Shown piece by piece: positions 46,435 to 54,902 of a stretch of 63,076 nt of DNA. Both the position numbers and the translations under genes were made by a program. Below the pieces are notes generated by a model, which did not search any database, was not told the origin of the DNA, and saw only the letters and a list, made by a program, of their open reading frames with translations. Each line of letters opens with the position of its first letter. Position 1 is the stretch's first letter. Source of the stretch: Woeseiaceae bacterium (GTDB lineage Bacteria; Pseudomonadota; Gammaproteobacteria; Steroidobacterales; Woeseiaceae); the NCBI GenBank assembly GCA_028227395.1, contig JAOIZZ010000003.1:1-63076 (forward strand), written 5' to 3'.

Positions 46435-48276
46435 TTGGAAATTATAAGTCCTGATTATCACGGCCTAGCGGTGCTCATGCTGACTGGTATTGCGTTAGTC
46501 TTATTTACTCGCGATAAGATCCCACTTGAAACCACCAGTTTAGTTGTGTTGGTTTTGTTAGCAGCCGGCTTTCAAATTTTCCCGTATCTGATTGATGGGC
46601 ATGTTTTCTCTCCAGTTGAATTTTTTTCTGGTTTTGGGAATGAAGCCTTAATTACTATCTGTGCGCTAATGATTATTGGCCAATCTATTGAGAGGACTGG
46701 TGCATTACAGCCATTGGCATCATTGCTTAGCAGCGCTTGGGTGTCACAACCTTTATTAGCTTCATTGTTAACGTTAATTGCAGCAGGTGTCTTGAGCGCG
46801 TTCATGAATAACACACCAATTGTGGTGCTCTTAATGCCTATTTTGGTTGGAGTTTCATTACGCGCAAAATTTCCTGTTTCAAAGGTTATGATGCCCATGG
46901 GTTTAGCCACAATTATTGGTGGCATGTCTACAACGATAGGGACATCAACCAATCTTCTTGTTGTGGGAATTGCCAGAGATGTTGGTTTCAAAGAGTTTTC
47001 TATATTTGATTTTATGTTACCTGCAGTGATTGTTGGCAGTGTGGGGATATTATTTTTATGGCTAATTGCGCCAAAAATTTTACCAGAAAGAACGCCACCT
47101 ATGGCGGACACTTCACCACGAATTTTTAATAGTCAATTATTGATCAATGAAGGGGGTTTTGCAGCGGGGGTGGAACTTTCCGAATTACTTGCCAAAACCA
47201 ATGGCGAAATCCGTATAGAAAAGATACAACGTAGCGAATCATTATTTTTATCTCCTTTCCCGTCCGTTTTGGTGCTACCGGGAGACCGACTGTTTGTTAA
47301 AGACACCTCAGAGAACTTAAAACATTTTGAGGAAATATTAGGTGCTACTTTATACAGTTTATCTGATCCTGATCACCCGATAAATGAAGAGACTCCATTG
47401 AATGCAGAAGGCCAGCAAATAGCTGAGGTGGTTGTTACCAGAGGCTCGCCATTACATTTACAGAGTTTAGATGGAGTTAGATTCAGCGCTAATTATGGCT
47501 TAATTGCATTAGCAATACATCGAGCGAGAACTCCTAATCCCCAGGTGAGTGGAGATCTGAGTTCAATTCGATTGAGAGCTGGTGACGTATTGTTAGTGCA
47601 AGGTACCAGTGAAGCTATTGAGACTTTAAAAGCCTCTGGCACAATGTTGGTATTGGATGGTGCCAAAGATCTACCACAAAAACATAAGGCCAAACGCGCT
47701 CTCACAGTGATGGGAATCGTAATATTAGTGGCTGCCTTAGGCTTGATGCCAATTTCGGTAAGCGCCATTATCGGTGTAGGGTTCTTGTTGGTCTTGGAAT
47801 GTTTGACTTGGCAAGATGTGTCAAAATCATTATCCACTCGAGTGATTATGATTATTGTGGCTAGCTTAGCACTTGGTAAAGCATTGATGATCACGGGTAT
47901 GGCCAGTTATTTGGCTGGTTCATTTGTCGCACTTTCTGCTGGTTTGCCTGTTCCATTAATATTGAGTTTGTTCATGCTAATTATGTCTGTAATGACTAAT
48001 ATTGTATCCAATAATGCAGCGGCTGTTATTGGTACACCCATTGCTATTAGTATCGCGACTCAATTGAATGTCGATCCTGAGCCATTTGTATTGGCGGTTT
48101 TATTTGGAGCCAACATGAGCTATGCAACGCCTTTTGGTTATCAGACCAACTTACTTATATTGAGTGCTGGTGGATATAAATTTACCGATTTTTTGCGAGT
48201 CGGAATACCATTGACAATTATCATGTGGCTAGGATTTTCGATAGTACTTCCAACTCTCTATGGATTATGGGGTTGA
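46435..48276 (+). CDS. SLC13/DASS-type permease with two RCK-C domains
   Basis: This 613-aa membrane protein resembles divalent anion:Na+ symporters. About five helices come first, with the SNNTP-like FMNNTPIVVLLMPI and TTIGTSTNLLVVG. Two TrkA-C (RCK_C) domains occupy about residues 215-400 (VELSELLAKTNGEIRI, LHLQSLDGVRFSANYG). The second half has SNNAAAVIGTPIAIS and SYATPFGYQTNLLI. The paired NNxP/TNL motifs are the two ion/substrate sites. The substrate (sulfate, dicarboxylate or other) cannot be told. It starts at TTG 46435; the trp promoter overlaps its stop codon. Confidence 0.88.
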   Translation: MEIISPDYHGLAVLMLTGIALVLFTRDKIPLETTSLVVLVLLAAGFQIFPYLIDGHVFSPVEFFSGFGNEALITICALMIIGQSIERTGALQPLASLLSSAWVSQPLLASLLTLIAAGVLSAFMNNTPIVVLLMPILVGVSLRAKFPVSKVMMPMGLATIIGGMSTTIGTSTNLLVVGIARDVGFKEFSIFDFMLPAVIVGSVGILFLWLIAPKILPERTPPMADTSPRIFNSQLLINEGGFAAGVELSELLAKTNGEIRIEKIQRSESLFLSPFPSVLVLPGDRLFVKDTSENLKHFEEILGATLYSLSDPDHPINEETPLNAEGQQIAEVVVTRGSPLHLQSLDGVRFSANYGLIALAIHRARTPNPQVSGDLSSIRLRAGDVLLVQGTSEAIETLKASGTMLVLDGAKDLPQKHKAKRALTVMGIVILVAALGLMPISVSAIIGVGFLLVLECLTWQDVSKSLSTRVIMIIVASLALGKALMITGMASYLAGSFVALSAGLPVPLILSLFMLIMSVMTNIVSNNAAAVIGTPIAISIATQLNVDPEPFVLAVLFGANMSYATPFGYQTNLLILSAGGYKFTDFLRVGIPLTIIMWLGFSIVLPTLYGLWG

Positions 48277-48301
48277 CCTTTTTGTAATCTCGGGGGATAC
48301 T
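48273..48301 (+). promoter_or_regulatory. Probable trp operon promoter
   Basis: TTGACC (48273-48278) and GATACT (48296-48301) are separated by 17 bases, matching sigma-70 at 5/6 and 4/6 positions. The -35 box overlaps the stop codon of the permease gene. Transcription would begin near 48308, just before the leader-peptide ORF. No TrpR-type operator is evident in it. Confidence 0.45.
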
Positions 48302-48319
48302 TTCGTTTAGATGAAAATT

Positions 48320-48379
48320 ATGACTAAAAATATCTCAAGTTGGCAATGGCATTCACACAAGGAGTGGGAGTTAGGCTAG
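48320..48379 (+). CDS. trpL: trp operon leader peptide (TrpL-like) with three Trp codons
   Basis: A 19-aa ORF, MTKNISSWQWHSHKEWELG, has Trp codons at 48341, 48347 and 48365. It is followed 22 bases later by a strong terminator hairpin and then trpE. An in-frame ATG at 48311 would give 22 aa. Reading it as an attenuation sensor: GAGTGGG (48362-48368) inside the ORF can pair with CCCATCTC (48405-48412) with one bulged base, forming an antiterminator that competes with the terminator. A ribosome stalled at the first two Trp codons would leave that segment free; one reaching the TAG would cover it. There is no clear Shine-Dalgarno, and translation is inferred. Confidence 0.8.
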   Translation: MTKNISSWQWHSHKEWELG

Positions 48380-48401
48380 CGTCTATTTATATATTTAGAA
48401 A

Positions 48402-48442
48402 AAACCCATCTCTTTTTAAATTAAGGAGATGGGTTTTTTTTT
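48402..48442 (+). terminator. trp attenuator (rho-independent terminator)
   Basis: AAACCCATCTC (48402-48412) pairs perfectly with GAGATGGGTTT (48426-48436). Three more pairs (one G-U) extend the stem around a 7-base loop, and an unbroken run of nine T ends at 48442. It lies between the Trp-rich leader peptide and trpE. It is the strongest terminator signal I saw in the window. Confidence 0.92.
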
Positions 48443-48462
48443 GCACTAAAAAAAGAGGTTTT

Positions 48463-49854
48463 ATGGCTGTTACATCACCATTTGATATTATTGCGGATTT
48501 GGATACTCCAGTTTCGGCTTTTTTAAAGTTGCGTAAGCTTCAGCCACAATTCCTTTTGGAGAGCGTGGAGAGAGGCGAACGTCTGGCGCGTTATTCCTTT
48601 TTAGGGTTTGGCGATGCTGTAAAGGTACATTTTGATAATAGCGGCCTATATCTAAACGAAGCTTTGATGGGCCACCCAAATAATAAAGAGCAATATCTTG
48701 ATTATCTTCGTCAGTTTTTAAAAACTTCACCAGAATTAAAACCAAAGATTGATGAATTACCATTTTCAGGAGGGCTTGTTGGAGTCTCAGGTTATGACAT
48801 CGTTAGATTATTTGAGAAGTTACCCTCTAAGATAGCTCTTCAAGAGAATTTACCAAAAGCCATATTTGTTATGCCTGCCTCAGTTTTGGTATTTGATCAC
48901 TTAACGAGAAGGGTTGCCCTGCTGCATGCCGGTTCAGAAAAAGAAAGAATGAAACTAAGAGATAAGGTGATTAAGAATTTGCGAGGCCCATTGCCAAAGA
49001 ATGCCAGTGTCGCAAAAATTGAGGATCCTCATGTTGGAATGAGTGAGGTTGAATTTGTAAAGCGTGTGGAGCAATGCAAAAAATGGATCGATTCAGGAGA
49101 TATATATCAAATTGTGCTCTCTGTTGTTTTTAAAGGCCAATCGAAGGTAGATTCCTTTGATGTTTATCGTGCAATGCGCTTATTGAATCCATCTCCCTAT
49201 ATGTTTTATTTTGATTTTGGAGCATTGAGGGTGGCTGGCTCTTCCCCAGAAGCCTTAGTTAAGCTGGATGGAAATAAAGCATCATTGCGTCCAATAGCCG
49301 GAACTATGCCCAGAGGATCAACGCTCATTGAGGATCAGTCCAATGAAGAATTGTTATTGAATGACCCTAAAGAATCTGCAGAACATATCATGTTAGTGGA
49401 TTTAGCTAGAAATGATTTAGGCAGAGTCGCCAAAGAAAACTCAATAGAGGTTAATCCTTTTCGTGTGATAGAAAGATATAGTCATGTAATGCATATAGTA
49501 AGTGGAGTGCGGGGCGAATTGGCGAAAGGAAGAGATGCATTTGATTTGTTTGCTGCTAGCTTTCCTGCTGGCACATTAGTAGGAGCACCTAAAATTCGTG
49601 CTATGGAAATTATTGAAGATATGGAGACAGAGGGTCGTGGTTTATATGGAGGAACAGCGGGTTATTTCGATATTGATGGTGACATGGATCAAGCTATTAC
49701 TATTCGTACTATTGTATTTAATGATGATGAATACTGTTATCAAGCAGGTGCAGGTATTGTTAAAGATAGCATTCCAGAAAATGAATACGCTGAGGTCTTC
49801 GCTAAAAGCGCCGTACTAAAAAAAGCACTCACGATGGCTGGAGAAGGATTGTGA
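48463..49854 (+). CDS. trpE: Anthranilate synthase component I
   Basis: TrpE makes anthranilate from chorismate with ammonia from TrpG. From ATG 48463 it has 463 aa; GAGG lies 4 bases before. A longer frame upstream runs through the attenuator and is not coding. The feedback-inhibition motif LLES is at 31-34. The catalytic part has GGLVGVSGYD, QIVLSVVFKG, SPSPYMF-like NPSPYMFYFD, SSPEALVKLDG, IAGTMPRG, DLARNDLGRVA and FPAGTLVGAPKIRAMEII. Its stop overlaps the trpG start (GTGA). Confidence 0.97.
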   Translation: MAVTSPFDIIADLDTPVSAFLKLRKLQPQFLLESVERGERLARYSFLGFGDAVKVHFDNSGLYLNEALMGHPNNKEQYLDYLRQFLKTSPELKPKIDELPFSGGLVGVSGYDIVRLFEKLPSKIALQENLPKAIFVMPASVLVFDHLTRRVALLHAGSEKERMKLRDKVIKNLRGPLPKNASVAKIEDPHVGMSEVEFVKRVEQCKKWIDSGDIYQIVLSVVFKGQSKVDSFDVYRAMRLLNPSPYMFYFDFGALRVAGSSPEALVKLDGNKASLRPIAGTMPRGSTLIEDQSNEELLLNDPKESAEHIMLVDLARNDLGRVAKENSIEVNPFRVIERYSHVMHIVSGVRGELAKGRDAFDLFAASFPAGTLVGAPKIRAMEIIEDMETEGRGLYGGTAGYFDIDGDMDQAITIRTIVFNDDEYCYQAGAGIVKDSIPENEYAEVFAKSAVLKKALTMAGEGL

Positions 49855-50444
49855 TACATAAAAAAAGTCGAATTCTGTTAATTGATAATTATGATTCTTT
49901 TACTTATAACTTAGTACAAGCATTTCAGGCAGAAGCGGTGGAAGTGATGGTTTATCGGAATGATAAAATTGATATTGCGCGCGCCCAAAAACTAGAGCCT
50001 ACTCATTTAGTCATATCACCGGGGCCAGGCTCGCCTGATAATGCTGGAAATTCAGTTAATTTAATTGATTCATTTGCTCAAGATATACCAATATTGGGTG
50101 TGTGTTTGGGGCATCAATGCTTGGTGAAATATTTTGGCGGTAAAATTATTCGAGCAGATCGACTGATGCATGGCAAGGCTTCTAAGGTTAATCATGATGA
50201 AAAAACTATATTTAAAAATTTATCCAATCCGTTTGTAGCGGGCCGCTATCATTCATTATCAGCAGAAAAACAGAGTATTCCAGATGTATTAAAAATTACT
50301 GCCATGACGGATAGTCAAGAAATTATGGGTGTCAGGCATAAAGAACTGCCTATTGAGGGTGTTCAATTTCATCCTGAAAGTATTTTGACTCCTGATGGTC
50401 AAAAAATTATACAAAATTTTCTAAAGATTGATGCGCATGACTAA
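49851..50444 (+). CDS. trpG: Anthranilate synthase component II (glutamine amidotransferase)
   Basis: TrpG supplies ammonia to TrpE from glutamine. The 197-aa class I amidotransferase has the nucleophile Cys in GVCLGHQC, the His-Glu pair in VQFHPESIL, and LIDNYDSFTYNLVQ at the start. It begins at GTG 49851, overlapping the trpE stop by 4 bases. It is a free-standing TrpG, not fused to TrpD as in enteric bacteria. Confidence 0.95.
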   Translation: MIHKKSRILLIDNYDSFTYNLVQAFQAEAVEVMVYRNDKIDIARAQKLEPTHLVISPGPGSPDNAGNSVNLIDSFAQDIPILGVCLGHQCLVKYFGGKIIRADRLMHGKASKVNHDEKTIFKNLSNPFVAGRYHSLSAEKQSIPDVLKITAMTDSQEIMGVRHKELPIEGVQFHPESILTPDGQKIIQNFLKIDAHD

Positions 50445-51462
50445 TAAATTCTCACATCTGCTTAATGATTTATTAGAAGGCACTTCTTTAAAAGAAAAAG
50501 AAGCTTATGAGCTGATGTTATCCATGGCAAATGAGGACTTATTACCTGGCCTCTCTGGAGCTTTTTTAGCCGGACTTAGAGCTAAAGGAGAAACTGCTGA
50601 AGAAATTCGAGGATTTGCTCGAGGTATGCGAGATCTTGCTATTCGACCTAAAATACCTGCAGGCACTCCCACATTAGATACGGTTGGCACTGGTGGGGAT
50701 GGCTCGGGCAGTTTGAATTTATCCACAGGAACAGGCCTATTGGCAGCTGCTTGTGGAATTAGGGTGGTCAAGCATGGCAATCGATCTATTTCCAGTCAAT
50801 CTGGAAGTGCTGATATGTTAGAAAAAATTGGTATGTCCTTGCCAACCACAGAAAAAAAAGCCATTGCCGCATTGAATCATTTGGGATTTACATTCCTATT
50901 TTCTCCAGTCTTTCATCCAGCCATGAAAGCAATTATGCCAGTGAGAAATGCCTTAGGTGTGAGGACAGTATTCAATATGTTGGGTCCTTTGAGTAATCCT
51001 GCCACGCCCCCTTTTCAATTAATTGGAGCATTCAGTAATGGCGCTGCTAAATTAATGGCTGAAACATTATCAGGTTTACCTATTAAGCGTGCGTTTGTTG
51101 TTCATGGGGCTTCATCGTGGGATGAGGCAACGCCAATAGGTGAATTTCATTTGTATGAAGTGACACCAGGTAATGTTACTAAGACTTTACGTCAACCAGA
51201 AGATTATGGATTAAAAAGATGTTTACCTGAAGACTTGCTTGGTAAAGATGCTGCTTATAATGCGAGAGCATTAGAGTTGGTGTTTAGTCAAGAAGATAAA
51301 GGTGCCCATTGCGATGCATTATTAATGGGTACTTCATTAGTCTTAGAAGTGATGGGTAAAGTTAATAATCCTAAAGAGGGTGTGCAGGCTGCAAAACAAA
51401 TTTTGGAAAATGGACAAGCGTTGTTTTTTCTCAATAAATTTAAAACATTTTTCTTGAAATAA
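50437..51462 (+). CDS. trpD: Anthranilate phosphoribosyltransferase
   Basis: TrpD joins anthranilate to PRPP. The PRPP loop is DTVGTGGDGSGSLNLST, with KHGNRSISSQSGSADMLE for anthranilate and metal, and GVRTVFNMLGPLSNPA. Starts at TTG 50428, ATG 50431 and ATG 50437 are in frame; I use 50437 (MTNKFSHLL, 341 aa), which leaves about 10 bases to an AAAGA sequence and an 8-base overlap with trpG. Confidence 0.95.
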   Translation: MTNKFSHLLNDLLEGTSLKEKEAYELMLSMANEDLLPGLSGAFLAGLRAKGETAEEIRGFARGMRDLAIRPKIPAGTPTLDTVGTGGDGSGSLNLSTGTGLLAAACGIRVVKHGNRSISSQSGSADMLEKIGMSLPTTEKKAIAALNHLGFTFLFSPVFHPAMKAIMPVRNALGVRTVFNMLGPLSNPATPPFQLIGAFSNGAAKLMAETLSGLPIKRAFVVHGASSWDEATPIGEFHLYEVTPGNVTKTLRQPEDYGLKRCLPEDLLGKDAAYNARALELVFSQEDKGAHCDALLMGTSLVLEVMGKVNNPKEGVQAAKQILENGQALFFLNKFKTFFLK

Positions 51463-52277
51463 TGAGTAATTTTCTCAAACAGATGGCTGATCTCAGTATG
51501 GCAAGAGCTGAGCATTTACCTCATAAATATGATGCCATTAAGCTTGATAGACCCTCTTTTGATTTGCAATTTTCTAATTTTGATATTATTGCTGAATATA
51601 AGGCCAATTCTCCAGCAGAGGGAAGCCTGGTTAAAAAAAATTTCACTAAGATTGAGCGTATCTTAGCTTATATAAACGGTGGTGCAGCAGCTATTTCAGT
51701 TTTGACAGAACCAACTCGCTTTGATGGTAGTCTCTCAGATTTAGTGGAAATTGTTGACACAGTAAGTCATCTATCAATGCCTATAATGCGAAAAGATTTC
51801 TTGGTTGATCCAAGGCAAATAATGGAATCGAAAATCTCTGGTGCGAGCGGTGTTTTACTGATTGCAGCTTTATTCAAACCCCTGCAATTACGATCTATGT
51901 TGGATTGTGCTCATGACCATTCGTTATTTGTTTTGTTAGAATCTTTTGATAGAGATGATGTTATAAAATCAAAATCTCTATTAACTGAGAGTCGTTACAG
52001 GGCGATGACATCACAAAAAAAATTATTATTTGGAATAAATACCCGAGATTTAAAGACACTAAAAGTTGAATCACAACGATTGCACTTACTTGCCAATGAG
52101 ATGCCTCATGAGGCGACCTTGGTCGCAGAGAGTGGTTTGCATGATGTTCAGGATATTCTTAAAGCACGACAAGATGGCTATTCTATGGCGCTTATTGGAA
52201 CAGCGCTGATGCGAGCAAATGCACCGGATAAACTCATACAAGAGCTACTTTTGGCTGGGCGGAGTTTTGGTCAGTGA
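51462..52277 (+). CDS. trpC: Indole-3-glycerol phosphate synthase
   Basis: This 271-aa (beta/alpha)8 enzyme closes the indole ring. It has the catalytic EYKANSPAEGSL (Lys and the phosphate-site Ser), VLTEPTRFDGSL, MRKDFLVDPRQI, FGINTRDLKTLK and VAESGL. Its ATG overlaps the trpD stop by one base (TAATG). It is not fused to TrpF, unlike the enteric protein. Confidence 0.95.
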   Translation: MSNFLKQMADLSMARAEHLPHKYDAIKLDRPSFDLQFSNFDIIAEYKANSPAEGSLVKKNFTKIERILAYINGGAAAISVLTEPTRFDGSLSDLVEIVDTVSHLSMPIMRKDFLVDPRQIMESKISGASGVLLIAALFKPLQLRSMLDCAHDHSLFVLLESFDRDDVIKSKSLLTESRYRAMTSQKKLLFGINTRDLKTLKVESQRLHLLANEMPHEATLVAESGLHDVQDILKARQDGYSMALIGTALMRANAPDKLIQELLLAGRSFGQ

Positions 52278-52864
52278 GTGTATTTGTAAAAATATGCGGT
52301 TTAACAGAACGCAAGCATGTTGAGATTGCCATTGAGGCGGGTGCCGACGCAGTAGGATTTGTTTTTGCTGAATCTGTAAGACAGATTTCAATAAAGAATG
52401 CTCTACTAATTACTCAAAATATACCAAAAAATATTCTCCGTGTTGCTGTAATGCTAAACCCAAAACGACAGGTTTGGCAAAGGATAGCTGGTGAATTTAG
52501 GCCAGATGTTGTGCAAACTGATATTGCTGACTTTGAATATTTATCTGTTCCCTCAGAGATAGAGAAATGGCCAGTATTGCGTGAACATCAGGGGAACATT
52601 GAGGTACCAAGAACAAGCAAATTTATTTATGAAGGTAAAAAAAGTGGTCATGGAGCATGCGTTGACTGGAATAAAGCTGCATTGCTTAAAACTAATGATA
52701 ACTTAATCCTTGCAGGAGGCTTGAGTCATAAAAATATTTCTACCGCAATTTCAATTGTGCGTCCTTTTGGGGTAGACGTATCCAGTGCAGTTGAGTCTGA
52801 GCCTGGAAGAAAAGATATTAATAAAATAAAAGCATTTATTCGGGCGGCAAAAAGCTGTAATTAA
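52274..52864 (+). CDS. trpF: Phosphoribosylanthranilate isomerase
   Basis: TrpF performs the Amadori rearrangement before TrpC. The 196-aa protein has the catalytic Cys in VKICGLTERKHV, GADAVGFVFAESVRQ, LAGGLSHKNIS, and the Asp of GVDVSSAVESEPGRKD. The start is GTG 52274, overlapping the trpC stop as GTGA, with GGAG (52261-52264) nine bases before. Confidence 0.94.
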   Translation: MSVFVKICGLTERKHVEIAIEAGADAVGFVFAESVRQISIKNALLITQNIPKNILRVAVMLNPKRQVWQRIAGEFRPDVVQTDIADFEYLSVPSEIEKWPVLREHQGNIEVPRTSKFIYEGKKSGHGACVDWNKAALLKTNDNLILAGGLSHKNISTAISIVRPFGVDVSSAVESEPGRKDINKIKAFIRAAKSCN

Positions 52865-52881
52865 ACAATAAGGAAAAACTC

Positions 52882-54117
52882 ATGGCACTCGATTTTAGTG
52901 AAACTGAGAAAGAAATATTATATCAATCTGTTTTAGATAATAAGTTTCCAGATGATATGGGGCGATTTGGTCCTTTTGGTGGTCGTTATATTCCAGAGAC
53001 ACTGGTACCAGCATTTTCCCGACTCGAAATCGGAGTTAAAAAATATCTTAATGACCCTCAATTTATTGAGTCATGGCAGAATGAATTAAATGAATGGGTT
53101 GGACGTCCCACCGCAATGACTTATGCGAAACAATTGAGTCATGCTTGGGGAGCTGAGGTTTGGTTGAAACGAGAGGATTTAGCTCATACGGGTGCGCATA
53201 AAATCAATAATGCAATAGGCCAAGCCTTATTGGCTAAAAAATTGGGGGCTAAACAAATTATTGCAGAAACTGGTGCAGGCCAGCATGGTGTAGCTTCAGC
53301 GGCTGCATGCGCCAGAGTGGGACTTCCGTGTCGAGTATATATGGGTGCGGTTGATATTAAACGACAAGCTCCCAATGTGGATCGCATGCGCCAACTTGGT
53401 GCTGAAGTTTGTGCAGTCAAAACTGGGGATCAAACTTTGAGAGCTGCGATAGATGAGGCAATGCGAAATTGGGTGTCTGATCCAGCTGATATTTACTATA
53501 TTATTGGCTCAGCTGTTGGACCACATCCTTATCCTTTTTTAGTCAGGGAATTTCAGTCCGTAATAGGCAGGGAAGCAAGGAAACAAATAGTCACCCAAGC
53601 TGGCGGTTTACCAAATGCAATATTTGCGTGCGTTGGCGGAGGCTCTAATGCTATTGGATTATTTCATTCTTTTCTGGGTGATAGAGAAGTTGAATTAATT
53701 GGTGTTGAAGCAGGCGGTCATGGACCTGATCTTGGACAAAATGCTGCTACTCTTGCAACAGGAACACCAGGTGTCTTGCAGGGCGCTTATACAATGATTT
53801 TGCAAAATCATGATGGACAAGTACAAGAAACTCATTCGGTTTCTGCTGGGTTAGATTATTCGGGCGTAGGACCAGAGCATGCTCTTTTACAGAGTATCGG
53901 TAGAGTTGATTATGAGAGCGCTACGGATACAGAGGCATTGTTAGCACTATCTGAATTATGCAAAGCTGAGGGGATTTTAACTGCTTTAGAAACTGCTCAT
54001 GCTTTTGCCGCTGCGAAGAAATGGGCGTCTAACAATCCAGGTAAGCGTCTCTTGATCGGTAACTCAGGGCGTGGCGATAAAGACATGATTACTTTATCAG
54101 CTCATATGAAAGGATAA
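52882..54117 (+). CDS. trpB: Tryptophan synthase beta subunit
   Basis: TrpB condenses indole with serine using PLP. The 411-aa protein has the PLP Lys in REDLAHTGAHKINNA, AETGAGQHGVASA, GGGSNAIGLFHSF, and EAGGHG. The N-terminal RFGPFGGRYIPETL is standard. AAGGAA lies 7 bases before ATG. The ~17-base gap after trpF is the widest inside the operon. Confidence 0.97.
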   Translation: MALDFSETEKEILYQSVLDNKFPDDMGRFGPFGGRYIPETLVPAFSRLEIGVKKYLNDPQFIESWQNELNEWVGRPTAMTYAKQLSHAWGAEVWLKREDLAHTGAHKINNAIGQALLAKKLGAKQIIAETGAGQHGVASAAACARVGLPCRVYMGAVDIKRQAPNVDRMRQLGAEVCAVKTGDQTLRAAIDEAMRNWVSDPADIYYIIGSAVGPHPYPFLVREFQSVIGREARKQIVTQAGGLPNAIFACVGGGSNAIGLFHSFLGDREVELIGVEAGGHGPDLGQNAATLATGTPGVLQGAYTMILQNHDGQVQETHSVSAGLDYSGVGPEHALLQSIGRVDYESATDTEALLALSELCKAEGILTALETAHAFAAAKKWASNNPGKRLLIGNSGRGDKDMITLSAHMKG

Positions 54118-54121
54118 TTAG

Positions 54122-54889
54122 ATGGCATCATCTAAACAAATCGAATCAATTTTAAAAAAAAATAAACGCAATAATACAACCGCGTTGATTCCATTTTTTA
54201 CGGCCGGTTATCCACAACTTAATTCTTTTGCTAGTAATTTAGTTAATATAAGTAAAGTCGGGGATATTGTTGAGATAGGCGTACCCTTTTCCGATCCAAT
54301 GGCTGATGGGATGACAATTCAGCGCTCAAGTCATCAAGCATTAATAAATGGCGTGAATCTCAAATGGATTTTTGATCAAATTGAAACAGTGAGCCATCAA
54401 CTTCAAGCCCCTTTGGTGATGATGTCTTATCTAAATCCGCTGCTTGCATTTGGTTTTAAGGCACTCTCACAACGTGCAAAAGAAGTTGGTATTGGAGGGT
54501 TTATTGTTCCTGATTTACCTCTCGAGGAAAGTGATGAACTGAGAATAGCACTTGAAAATGAGGGGCTTGGTTTGATTCAGCTGATTACCCCTGCCACACC
54601 AGCCAGTCGAATGATTGATCTTTGTGCTGCTTCTAAGGGTTTCATTTATGCCGTTACAATGACTGGGATAACTGGAAGTGACAAAGGATTGTCATTGAAA
54701 TTAGCAAAATATCTAAATCAAATATCTAATCTTACGGAACTTCCTATTTGCGCTGGTTTTGGTGTGCGATCGGCGAAAGATGTTGAGATTATTGGTCAGC
54801 ATGCCGTTGGTGCAATTGTAGGATCGGCTTTGGTTGAAGCAATGGAACGAGAGGAAGATTTTATTGGATTTCTTAAGCGCCTTCGTTAA
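54122..54889 (+). CDS. trpA: Tryptophan synthase alpha subunit
   Basis: TrpA cleaves indole-glycerol phosphate and channels indole to TrpB. The 255-aa protein has ALIPFFTAGYP, the catalytic Glu in VEIGVPFSDPMADG, VPDLPLEES with the second catalytic Asp, and GFGVRSAKDV. It is the last gene of the pathway; the asmA-like gene follows after 13 bases and may share the transcript. Confidence 0.96.
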   Translation: MASSKQIESILKKNKRNNTTALIPFFTAGYPQLNSFASNLVNISKVGDIVEIGVPFSDPMADGMTIQRSSHQALINGVNLKWIFDQIETVSHQLQAPLVMMSYLNPLLAFGFKALSQRAKEVGIGGFIVPDLPLEESDELRIALENEGLGLIQLITPATPASRMIDLCAASKGFIYAVTMTGITGSDKGLSLKLAKYLNQISNLTELPICAGFGVRSAKDVEIIGQHAVGAIVGSALVEAMEREEDFIGFLKRLR

Positions 54890-54902
54890 GAATTAAAGTT
54901 CT

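Noticed and set aside
46572-47111. 179-aa minus-strand frame inside the SLC13 permease gene
   Set aside because: It lies wholly within a clear membrane-protein gene and its low-complexity composition is that of an antisense frame.
48340-48462. N-terminal extension of trpE from an ATG at 48340
   Set aside because: It would translate through the attenuator hairpin and lacks family similarity; ATG 48463 has a GAGG and starts the conserved sequence.
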